Source: Myxococcales bacterium (GTDB lineage: Bacteria; Lernaellota; Lernaellaia; Lernaellales; Lernaellaceae). From it: 64,000 nt of DNA. The notes under the pieces were generated by a model, which saw only the letters and a program-made list of their open reading frames with translations, did not search any database and was not told the DNA's origin. Below are positions 1 through 6,962 of this stretch, piece by piece. The stretch covers positions 1 to 64,000 of the forward strand of contig JAAYVF010000039.1 of NCBI GenBank assembly GCA_012517325.1, written 5' to 3'. The first letter of the stretch is position 1, and every line of letters begins with the position of its first letter. A program made the position numbers and the translations under genes.

Positions 1-86
1 AGGGGCAGCTGCCCCTCCAGGACGCAGACCAGCAACCTCATCCGCTGTAACTCCTTGGGAGTCATCGAAATCATGTCCTTCTTCAT
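1..86 (-). CDS. IS transposase, N-terminal fragment running off the window
   Basis: The reverse strand from 86 to the window edge is open and reads M-K-K-D-M-I-S-M-T-P-K-E-L-Q-R-M-R-L-L-V and on to a VLEGQLP stretch. The 'TPKELQR-(hydrophobic)-VLEG' opening resembles the N-terminus of ISNCY-type transposases, where it leads into a helix-turn-helix. Possible starts are ATG at 86, 74 or 65; the last has AAGGA about ten bases upstream. Only about 28 codons are visible, so the family is a motif-level guess. The terminal-type repeats at 87-131 support an insertion sequence end here. The rest of the element lies left of the window. Confidence 0.6.
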   Translation of the reverse strand, partial: MKKDMISMTPKELQRMRLLVCVLEGQLP

Positions 87-131
87 GGGGGACATAATCG
101 CTAAGCAGTTACAGGGGACAAAGTCGCTAAG
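87..131. repeat. Insertion-sequence end: two direct copies of a GGGGACA..TCGCTAAG motif
   Basis: GGGGACATAATCGCTAAG (88-105) is followed by GGGGACAAAGTCGCTAAG (114-131). Two near-identical 18-base copies directly outside a transposase start are what one expects of the terminal or subterminal transposase-binding sites of an IS. The element therefore probably ends near 130-140, just before the promoter of the next operon. Confidence 0.55.
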
Positions 132-154
132 CTAATACAAAAACAAGCCGTGCG

Positions 155-184
155 TTGACACTTGGAAGGGGCATCGGCTAAAGT
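155..184 (+). promoter_or_regulatory. Sigma70-like promoter of the GT39-UbiA-GGR operon
   Basis: TTGACA (155-160) and TAAAGT (179-184) are separated by 18 bases. The start codon at 220 lies 35 bases downstream of the -10 box. The site sits immediately outside the IS end. Confidence 0.5.
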
Positions 185-219
185 TAGTCGTTTAAAATCG
201 TGAGGTCGGCCGAGGCAAA

Positions 220-2166
220 ATGAGTCAGGAAAAGCCCGAGGAAATTCGTCAGGAATCGACAACCGAGACCCCTCCGCCTCCGGTTGATGAAACCTTCGAC
301 TACGTGGAATTCGAGAAGAAATCGCCCCAACGCCTTTCCCGTTGGTTTTGGTTGCAATGGTGCGTGTTGCTCGGCATCGGGTTCGCGATGCTTTCCATTC
401 TCAGCGGCGGTTTCGCCAACATGCACGAATACGGCTGGAGCGACGCGGGCGAAAACCGGGTACTGCTGATCAGCAAAAACGAGATGATCTTCGCGGTCGG
501 ACTGCTGGCCATGCTGCCGCTGGTCGTTTTCCTGGTCATCGGCGCGGAACATTGGCTGGCCGGCCCGCTCGGCCGGCTGGTGGAAAAACTGGCGCAGCCG
601 CGCCGGCGCCGCCTGGTAGTCGTCGCGGCGATGATGGTCGCCGGCGCCCTGCTCTTCGGCGCGGCAAAATGGGTGCTCGACTACCAGCCGGTGACCGACG
701 ACGAAAACGTCTATCTGTTTCAGTCGCGGATTCTCGCGGCCGGCCAATTGGCGTTGCCGAGCCTGCCCGACGTGGAACCGCTGCGCGACCGGATCTTCGA
801 AGACAACATCTTTCTGGTGAACAACGGCAAGATTTTCGGCCAGTATCCGGTCGGGCAGAGCATCGCCCTGCTGCCGGGCTACCTGGCCGGCTGGCCGCAC
901 CTGATGCCGCTGGTGTTCGCCGTTTTTTCCATCCTGGGCCTTTATCTGCTCGGCAGCCGGCTTTACGGCCCCAAGGGCGGCCTGCTGGCGGCGGTGTTGC
1001 TGGCGATCAGCCCGACCTTCCTGGCGACGTCCGCCACCCTGCTCAGTCACAGCACGACCTTGTGCTGCCTGATCTGGTTTTTCTATTTCGCCCATCGCAC
1101 CTGGAAGGAAACCGGCTGGGTTCACGCCCTGTTGGCCGGCTTCTTTTTCCTGGTTTGTTTCCAGGTCCGTTCGGCGACCACGCTGCTCGCCGCCGGGCCG
1201 GTCGGCATTGCGCTGGCCGTTTTTCTGCTGCGCGATATCAAGCGGCAATGGTTGAAGATTCTTCTGCTGGCGCTGCTGGTCGGGCTGACGATCGGCATCT
1301 CGCTGTATTTCAATTACCAGATCAACGGCGATTACTTCAAAACGAACTACCATGCCGCCTGGGGCGAAGGCCGGACGCCGTTCAAGCACCCCTTCGGCTT
1401 CGGCAAAGGCGCGTGGCACATGGTGCACAGCCCCGCCCAGGGCTTTTGGAGCGCGTGGGACAACCTGCTGCGGTTGAACTGGTGGCTGTTGGGCTGGCCG
1501 ATCAGCCTGCTGTTCGTCATCGCCTGGCTGCTGCGCCGCGACAAGAAAAGCCTGGAGTGGCTCGGTTTTTCCACCGTGTTGCTGACGTTCTTCGCCTACT
1601 ACTTCTATTTCTGGCCCGGCGTTTCCGACACCGGCCCCGTGCTCTACTACGAACTGCTGGCGGTGCTTATCCTGCTGACGGTCAGCGGCATCGAGGCCGC
1701 GCCCCGGCTGCTGCTGGCGTGGATGCCCCGGCAGGTCGCCGCGCGCCGGGTGATGCTGTTCATCGTGTTTTCCTGCCTGGCCGCCTTTTTCACGTTTCAC
1801 CAATACAACGCCCGCGCGCTGCACCGGGTCGCCGAAAACGTCGCGCAGTTGGAAAAAGCGCTGGAGGATTTCGGCGTCCCCGACCGCGCGGTCATTTTCA
1901 CCAATTACTATCTGAAGAACACGACCGACAAGAATTATCAGGATAGCTGGGTGGTCGGCCGGCCGATGACCAGCCGCCTGCTCGGCGACAAACAACTCTT
2001 TTACGTCAACTACGGCCGGACGCGCGACGAGGAATTCGCCGCCAAGTATCATCCGGGCCTGCCCGCCTACGTCGTCACCTGGAATCAAAGCGGGCGACCG
2101 GAGGTCGTCAGACTGGAGGATTACCAGGTCGCGCTGTTCCCCGACAATTTCCCGGATTCGCGATGA
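220..2166 (+). CDS. Polytopic GT39/ArnT-like membrane glycosyltransferase
   Basis: A 648-residue integral membrane protein. A cytosolic N-terminus of about 40 charged residues precedes roughly a dozen hydrophobic segments. Just after an early membrane segment the sequence reads Y-Q-P-V-T-D-D-E-N-V-Y (about residues 155-165). An acidic pair in the first periplasmic loop is the catalytic hallmark of the ArnT/PMT (GT39, GT83) superfamily, which moves sugars from polyprenyl-phosphate donors. The C-terminal 120 residues are soluble. The stop overlaps the next start (ATGA at 2163-2166), so it is translationally coupled to the UbiA-like gene. The lipid carrier could be the product of those neighbours, but that is inference. 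Acceptor and sugar cannot be read from sequence. Confidence 0.75.
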   Translation: MSQEKPEEIRQESTTETPPPPVDETFDYVEFEKKSPQRLSRWFWLQWCVLLGIGFAMLSILSGGFANMHEYGWSDAGENRVLLISKNEMIFAVGLLAMLPLVVFLVIGAEHWLAGPLGRLVEKLAQPRRRRLVVVAAMMVAGALLFGAAKWVLDYQPVTDDENVYLFQSRILAAGQLALPSLPDVEPLRDRIFEDNIFLVNNGKIFGQYPVGQSIALLPGYLAGWPHLMPLVFAVFSILGLYLLGSRLYGPKGGLLAAVLLAISPTFLATSATLLSHSTTLCCLIWFFYFAHRTWKETGWVHALLAGFFFLVCFQVRSATTLLAAGPVGIALAVFLLRDIKRQWLKILLLALLVGLTIGISLYFNYQINGDYFKTNYHAAWGEGRTPFKHPFGFGKGAWHMVHSPAQGFWSAWDNLLRLNWWLLGWPISLLFVIAWLLRRDKKSLEWLGFSTVLLTFFAYYFYFWPGVSDTGPVLYYELLAVLILLTVSGIEAAPRLLLAWMPRQVAARRVMLFIVFSCLAAFFTFHQYNARALHRVAENVAQLEKALEDFGVPDRAVIFTNYYLKNTTDKNYQDSWVVGRPMTSRLLGDKQLFYVNYGRTRDEEFAAKYHPGLPAYVVTWNQSGRPEVVRLEDYQVALFPDNFPDSR

Positions 2167-3035
2167 TTCGCAAGCTTTGGCAATACCTGCTGGCCACGCG
2201 GCCGATCGAATCGTGCCTGATGATCGGCTTTCCGTTGATCGGCCTGTTCATCGCCCTGGCCGATTGGCGGGGGATCGGCTGGTTGATCGGCAAATTTTTC
2301 ATCGCCACCTACCCGCTGGTGATGTACGTCTATTGCCTCAATTCCTACGGCGGGTTGGCGCACGACGTCGTCAATCAGCGCCTGAGCGGCAACCCGGCGG
2401 TGACCGGCGAGGTCTCGGCGCGCGAGTTGCTGTGGCTCGCCTACGGCGGCGTCTTCTTTTCGGGCCTGCTGTATTTTCTCTGGTTTCCCCATTGCCTGCT
2501 GCCCTGGTTGCTGATCATCGGGAACTGGACGCTGTATTCGCACCCGGCGGTTTATGGCAAAAGCCTGCCGCTGGTCGGGACGTTCCTCCACTTGATCGGC
2601 GGCGTGCTGCAATTTCTGCTCGGTTACGCGGCCGTGCGGCCGCTCGACCGGACGTCGCTGTTGATCGGCGCGTACTTCGCGCTGGTCTTCGCCGCCGGTC
2701 ACATCAACCACGAGGTCAAGGATTACGAGCCCGACTGCACGGCGGGGCTGCGCACCAACGCGGTGGTGTTCGGCCCGCGGCGGATGTTTTCGTTCGCCTT
2801 TTTCCTGTTCGCCTTCGCCTTCGCGTATTTGTCGGTTTTGAGCCTGGCCGGCGTGATCGCCTTCCGGTTCGCCTGGCCGTACCTGGCGATATTTTTCCCA
2901 CATTTGCTGCTGCATTGGCGCGCCGTCCGCGGTGAATGGACCGGTTACGATCGCACCTATCAGATCGTCTACCGCACCCTGTTCGTGATCGCCGGCGTTT
3001 TTCTCGTTTTCGCCAAGTGGCGGGCGCTGCATTGA
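2163..3035 (+). CDS. UbiA-family prenyltransferase
   Basis: A 290-residue membrane protein with about eight hydrophobic segments. UbiA enzymes bind prenyl diphosphate through Mg2+ held by two Asp motifs. The first is a variant here, N-S-Y-G-G-L-A-H-D (about residues 60-68). The second is recognisable as D-Y-E-P-D followed by G-L-R-T-N-A (about 186-196), close to the classic DxxxD...G.RT pattern. The start overlaps the upstream stop. A geranylgeranyl reductase follows 13 bases downstream, so the prenyl product is probably reduced afterwards, as in tocopherol, chlorophyll, menaquinone or ether-lipid pathways. No other gene of any of those pathways is visible, so the acceptor is unknown. Confidence 0.8.
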   Translation: MIRKLWQYLLATRPIESCLMIGFPLIGLFIALADWRGIGWLIGKFFIATYPLVMYVYCLNSYGGLAHDVVNQRLSGNPAVTGEVSARELLWLAYGGVFFSGLLYFLWFPHCLLPWLLIIGNWTLYSHPAVYGKSLPLVGTFLHLIGGVLQFLLGYAAVRPLDRTSLLIGAYFALVFAAGHINHEVKDYEPDCTAGLRTNAVVFGPRRMFSFAFFLFAFAFAYLSVLSLAGVIAFRFAWPYLAIFFPHLLLHWRAVRGEWTGYDRTYQIVYRTLFVIAGVFLVFAKWRALH

Positions 3036-3048
3036 GGAGAGCCGTCGG

Positions 3049-4158
3049 ATGAGCCTTTCCCGTTATGATGTCATCGTCGTGGGCGCCGGGCCCTGCGGAT
3101 CGACTGCGGCCCAGGAAATCGCCAAGGCCGGATACAACGTGCTGTTGCTGGAACGCGATTCCTACCCCGGCGAAAACAATTCGTGCGGCGGCGGCCTGGG
3201 AAATTTCCTGCAAAAGAAATTCGACCTGCCCGACAGCCTGATCCAGAAAAAAATCCGTCGCGTCCAACTGGACCTGGGCTTCGAGAAAAAAACCTATCAG
3301 GCCGACCGGCCGGTTTACATGAGCGTCAAACGGACCGAATTCGATCGCTACCTGGCCGACCGGGCCGTGCGGGCCGGCGCCGAATTGCGCCTGCGGCAGA
3401 CGGCGATGAATTACGATCCGTTCCACAAGGTGCTGACCGTGCTCGACCGCCCGAGCGGCGTCCAGTGGCAGGCGACGGCGAACATCGTCGTCTTCGCCGA
3501 CGGCGTCCGTTCGCTGGCGTTCAGCGAATGCGGCCTCGGCGTCGACCCGAGCCGCGAGCCGATCGTCGGCCTGGCCTACGAACTGGGCTATCCCGACAAT
3601 CCGCACGACGCGTTTGAGTTTTTCTTCGACGAGCAGAAATTGCCCTACGGCTACTATTGGGTTTTCCCGACGCGCGACACGCTGAACGTGGGCGTCGGCG
3701 GCCCGGTGAAAAGCATCGGCAAACAGGCCAAGGACTTTCTGCTGAAGTTCATCGACAGCCGCGAGGATTTGCGCGGCCGGGCGGCGGTCCGCAAGACGGC
3801 CGGGATGATCCCCAGTTACGTGGCCTCGCGCCTGCACGGCGACGGCGTGCTGGTGGTCGGCGACGCCGGCGGCTTCGTCAATCCGCTCACCGGCGGCGGC
3901 ATTTTCCTCGGGATGGTCAGCTCCCAGCTCGCGGCCCGCACCGCCAACGAAGCCCTGCGCGAAGGGCGCACCGACGGCGCGTACCTCGCCCGCTATTCCT
4001 GGCGCGTCAAGTCATCGCCCTTCTACCTCGGGCTCAAGACCTTCCACGGTCTGGTGACCTACAGCCAGAATCACTTGAAACGGACCGGCAAGCCGGTGCT
4101 CGGCAAAATTTTCAAGCTCTATTCCGACATCGGCGATTTCACGCTGCGGCACCTGTAG
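3049..4158 (+). CDS. Geranylgeranyl reductase family flavoprotein
   Basis: A 369-residue FAD-dependent oxidoreductase. The N-terminal dinucleotide-binding motif is D-V-I-V-V-G-A-G-P-C-G-S (residues 7-18), followed by E-R as the ribose-binding acid. The family Cys-Gly-Gly-Gly motif (S-C-G-G-G-L-G, about 45-51) and the second FAD motif V-V-G-D-A-G-G-F-V-N-P-L-T-G-G-G (about 267-282) are both present. The family saturates the double bonds of geranylgeranyl or longer prenyl chains. GAGGAG lies 9 bases before the ATG. It is the third gene of the operon after the GT39-like and UbiA-like genes. A plausible role is saturation of the UbiA product or of the polyprenyl carrier used by the glycosyltransferase. 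Confidence 0.85.
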   Translation: MSLSRYDVIVVGAGPCGSTAAQEIAKAGYNVLLLERDSYPGENNSCGGGLGNFLQKKFDLPDSLIQKKIRRVQLDLGFEKKTYQADRPVYMSVKRTEFDRYLADRAVRAGAELRLRQTAMNYDPFHKVLTVLDRPSGVQWQATANIVVFADGVRSLAFSECGLGVDPSREPIVGLAYELGYPDNPHDAFEFFFDEQKLPYGYYWVFPTRDTLNVGVGGPVKSIGKQAKDFLLKFIDSREDLRGRAAVRKTAGMIPSYVASRLHGDGVLVVGDAGGFVNPLTGGGIFLGMVSSQLAARTANEALREGRTDGAYLARYSWRVKSSPFYLGLKTFHGLVTYSQNHLKRTGKPVLGKIFKLYSDIGDFTLRHL

Positions 4159-4173
4159 CCGCGCCGCTCGTCG

Positions 4174-5058
4174 CTACTCGCCCAACGCCGGCACGATCGT
4201 GTCGCGGGCGAATTGCGCGAAGGTCGTCGGGGTCCGCCAATCCGGCACGGTCGTCAAACCCTTCAGCAACAGGCCCGAATCGAACGCCTGCGCCAGTTCT
4301 ACGTACTGGCCGGCCACGTCGGCGCTGATTCCCAGGCCGACGAGCGCGTCCCGGACCTGGTCCGGCGAGACCTGGACGTACTCGATCGGCCGGCGGATTT
4401 CCCGGGAAATGATCGCCGCGATCTCGCCGTAACTCAAATCTTCCGGGCCGAAAAAGGTCAGCACGCGGCGACCGGACCAGCTCAGGTCGGCCAATTGCTT
4501 CGCTGCCACTTCGGCGATATCGCGCGTGGCGATCATCGGCACCCGAACCGCCGGCGAAACCGCCTGAAACAGCGCGCCCATCTGTTTCATCGTTTCGAGC
4601 GAACCGAGGATGTTCTCGTAAAACGCGGCCGGGCGCAGATGCGTGACGTTCGCGGCCACGCCGTCGAGAATTTTTTCGATATCGTGCAGGCCGTTGACCG
4701 GTCCCGCCCCGCTGCCCAGATGGGCGCCGAGGCTGGACAGGTGAACCACGTGCGCAATGCCGTTTTTCTGAATGGCTTCGGCGGCGATCCGCCCCAATTC
4801 GCGCTGATAGGCGCGGAAATCGGCCACCTCGACGTTTGGCGGCGTCAGCCAGAAAAGCGCCTTGGCACCTTGCGTGGCCTCCCGCACGAACCCAGCATCG
4901 TTCAGCGACCCCTGCTTGACCGTCGCCCCCATGACCGCAAACCGCGCCACATTTTCCGGGTGCCGAGCCAGCAGAGTCACTTTTTTACCCGCCTGCAGCA
5001 GAATTTCCGTCAACCGCGAACCGATTTTTCCGGTCGGAGTGGTGATGACGATACTCAT
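4174..5058 (-). CDS. NmrA-like atypical short-chain NAD(P)-binding protein
   Basis: 294 residues with an N-terminal Rossmann motif, T-T-P-T-G-K-I-G-S-R (GxxGxxG variant), and then V-T-L-L-A-R-H-P, whose Arg fits NADP(H) binding. Later L-S-S-L-G-A-H (about residue 100) stands where extended SDRs have their active-site Ser, and the Tyr/Lys pair is not obvious. This is typical of NmrA/HSCARG redox-sensing or isoflavone-reductase-like proteins. ATG at 5058 is chosen because GGGGGA lies 9 bases upstream; a TTG at 5082 would add eight residues. The gene converges on the GGR gene with a 15-base gap. Confidence 0.75.
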   Translation of the reverse strand: MSIVITTPTGKIGSRLTEILLQAGKKVTLLARHPENVARFAVMGATVKQGSLNDAGFVREATQGAKALFWLTPPNVEVADFRAYQRELGRIAAEAIQKNGIAHVVHLSSLGAHLGSGAGPVNGLHDIEKILDGVAANVTHLRPAAFYENILGSLETMKQMGALFQAVSPAVRVPMIATRDIAEVAAKQLADLSWSGRRVLTFFGPEDLSYGEIAAIISREIRRPIEYVQVSPDQVRDALVGLGISADVAGQYVELAQAFDSGLLLKGLTTVPDWRTPTTFAQFARDTIVPALGE

Positions 5059-5125
5059 GATGGCATCCCCCATATTTGACAACCATTCTCAACAAATGAA
5101 ATATAGGGACGAATCCTGAAAAGAC

Positions 5126-5141
5126 AATCCGGCGCCGGATT
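5126..5141. promoter_or_regulatory. Perfect 16-base palindrome between rpoH and the NmrA-like gene
   Basis: AATCCGGCGCCGGATT is fully self-complementary and lies 24 bases after the rpoH stop and about 70 bases before the NmrA-like start. On the minus strand it is followed by GTCTTTTC. It could be a weak terminator for rpoH or an operator for the reductase; the sequence does not decide. Confidence 0.4.
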
Positions 5142-5164
5142 ATTGGATTGGGTAATCTTCGATA

Positions 5165-6070
5165 CTAACGGGCGTCGTACTGCTCGGCGCTCAGGCCGCG
5201 CCGCTGGAAAAAGCCGCGCATTTTATCGAGCAGCCCCGATTCGATTTTTCGCGCCCGCTCTCGCGAGAAGCTGAATTCGTTGCCGATTTCCTGCAGCGTA
5301 AGCGGTTCGTCGGTCAATAGGCGATTGTAGAGAATGAACTTTTCCTTGTCCGAAAGGCGCGGTTCGAGGTCGGCGATGGCCTCGCGCACCATCCGGCGCT
5401 CCTGGCCGACCGCAATCGCCTCGTCCGGCTGAGATTCGTGCGCGGGGAAAAGGTCGCTGACCGTTTCCTTGCCCTTCTCGCCGACCGGCATGTCCAGCGA
5501 AACATCGTTGCTGCCCAGGCGGCCTTCCATTTCCACGACCTCACGCTCGGAAACGTGCAACGATTGACCGATCAACTGCGCCGTCGGGACGATGCCGCGC
5601 GCTTCCAGGCGGGCCTTTTCCTTCTTGAGGTTGAAGAACAGCTTGCGCTGCGCCTGGGTCGTGCCGATCTTCACCATTTTCCAGTTGTTGAGGATGTAAC
5701 GGATGATGTAGGCGCGAATCCACCACGAGGCATAGCTGGACAGCTTGACGTCTTTGTATGGATTGAACTTCGCCACGGCCTGCATCAGGCCGATGTTGCC
5801 TTCCTGAATCAGATCCATCACCTGCATGAATTGGCGGCGGTACTCGAAGGCGATCTTCACCACCAGGCGCAGGTTGCCCAGCACGAGGCGGACGCCGGCT
5901 TCCTTATTGCCGTTTTCGAACAAATCGACGGCAAAGTTGTATTCTTCTTCCGGAGTCAGTAGCGGTAGTTCCCGCAACCGCGCCAGATAGGTTTCCAGCG
6001 GACCGGTCGTGACCAGACTTTGCTGGGGCGATCGGATCAGCGCGGTTTCGGGTTGGATTTTTTTTGCCAT
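5165..6070 (-). CDS. rpoH: RNA polymerase sigma-32 factor (heat-shock sigma)
   Basis: A 301-residue sigma-70 family protein. Region 1.2 opens with P-L-E-T-Y-L-A-R-L. Region 2 contains D-L-I-Q-E-G-N-I-G-L-M-Q-A-V and S-S-Y-A-S-W-W-I-R. The RpoH box is present as Q-R-K-L-F-F-N-L (about residues 139-146) and separates RpoH from RpoD, RpoS and FliA. Region 4.2 is a helix-turn-helix (L-T-L-Q-E-I-G-N-E-F-S-F-S-R-E-R-A-R). No region 1.1 is present and the length is normal for RpoH. The gene is monocistronic with its own candidate promoter at 6203-6230 and a 5' leader of about 125 bases, long enough for thermosensor-type control, although I did not fold it. Confidence 0.9.
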   Translation of the reverse strand: MAKKIQPETALIRSPQQSLVTTGPLETYLARLRELPLLTPEEEYNFAVDLFENGNKEAGVRLVLGNLRLVVKIAFEYRRQFMQVMDLIQEGNIGLMQAVAKFNPYKDVKLSSYASWWIRAYIIRYILNNWKMVKIGTTQAQRKLFFNLKKEKARLEARGIVPTAQLIGQSLHVSEREVVEMEGRLGSNDVSLDMPVGEKGKETVSDLFPAHESQPDEAIAVGQERRMVREAIADLEPRLSDKEKFILYNRLLTDEPLTLQEIGNEFSFSRERARKIESGLLDKMRGFFQRRGLSAEQYDAR

Positions 6071-6202
6071 CTCTTGATGTCTCCGCTCGGATGTCGAACG
6101 CTTGGCGATTCATTGCCCTTTCGACACGAAAACCCTCCGTCAGGTTCGATCACTTTCAGCCACACCCGGCATTCGATGGCCGCTTGCGCTATTTACTAAG
6201 TA

Positions 6203-6230
6203 AAAATAAAGTGGTTAATTCCTTTGTCAA
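6203..6230 (-). promoter_or_regulatory. Candidate rpoH promoter
   Basis: On the minus strand TTGACA (6230-6225) is followed after 16 bases by TATTTT (6208-6203). The flanking stretch is AT-rich compared with its surroundings. Confidence 0.45.
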
Positions 6231-6373
6231 GCTCATTTCGGCCCATTTCAGCGCGCGCAAAAAAGTTTGCTGACGTTATCAAAGTTGATTTAAAATTTCC
6301 AGAGGGAAATCGAGAAAAAGTCGCCGCGTCGGCAAACGCCTTTTTCGACCACCGCTCACACAAAAAAATCGAG

Positions 6374-6414
6374 AAAAAACCGGCGCTTTCCTTTTCGGGA
6401 AAACGCCGGTTTTT
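6374..6414 (-). terminator. Rho-independent terminator after the PHP-lipoprotein operon
   Basis: AAAAACCGGCG and CGCCGGTTTTT form an 11-base stem around a loop of about 18 bases. The terminal U-tract is in the minus direction, and the A-rich left side could also serve the plus strand. It lies 15 bases past the stop at 6429. Confidence 0.75.
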
Positions 6415-6428
6415 ACCTTCAACAACTG

Positions 6429-6962
6429 TTACCGGCCGGTCGGTTTTTCCGGTGGCCGGCCGACGAAAATCTCCTGATCCGCCGGCGCATCGACGCCGAC
6501 CCCGAAACGGAAGTTTACCTCGCCGCGCAAGGGGACTTCCTCGATTTTCGCCGGCAATCGCACCTCGCCCTGGGGCCGCATGGTCAGCAGGTACTCCGGC
6601 GCATTCCACAGGTTCATGTCCACCAGCGAAAGGTGGTGCAAACCGTGCTTCAAGGCCAACGGCGCCTCGAAAACATAGGACCGCCTTTCGTCCTCGGCCT
6701 TGGCGCTTTTCACGACCCAGGCAAGGTTTTGGTTGTCCACGGTCAATTGAACCAGGGCGATGATCCGGCTTGCTTGCAGTCGTGGATCGGCGCCGTTCGG
6801 CGCGATGCCGTCGTCGAACAGTTCGAGGGTCACCTTGGCCGGCGCCAGCGTGTACACGGCGTGAAAGTGCGAATGCCGCCCCAGCTTGTGGGCCGAAGTC
6901 GGCGTCGCGGCCACCACCAGCAGCAGCGCGATCAGCCAAAGGGACTGCCGGCGCACGGTCAT
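6429..6962 (-). CDS. Exported protein of unknown function with His-rich N-terminus
   Basis: 177 residues. M-T-V-R-R-Q-S plus a hydrophobic run and T-S-A-H make a Sec signal peptide ending near residue 24. The mature protein starts with a His cluster (H-K-L-G-R-H-S-H-F-H) that would suit metal binding, and the remainder looks beta-rich. The start overlaps the stop of the PHP-domain lipoprotein (ATGA at 6962-6959), so the two are translationally coupled. It may be a periplasmic partner or metal-delivery factor for that metallohydrolase, but this is inference. The family was not recognised. Confidence 0.65.
   Translation of the reverse strand: MTVRRQSLWLIALLLVVAATPTSAHKLGRHSHFHAVYTLAPAKVTLELFDDGIAPNGADPRLQASRIIALVQLTVDNQNLAWVVKSAKAEDERRSYVFEAPLALKHGLHHLSLVDMNLWNAPEYLLTMRPQGEVRLPAKIEEVPLRGEVNFRFGVGVDAPADQEIFVGRPPEKPTGR

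Noticed and set aside
184-2088. 634-codon open frame on the strand opposite the GT39-like gene
   Set aside because: It is a GC-rich shadow: Gln/Arg/Pro-heavy, no start signal, no domain. The plus-strand frame has TM pattern, promoter and operon overlap.
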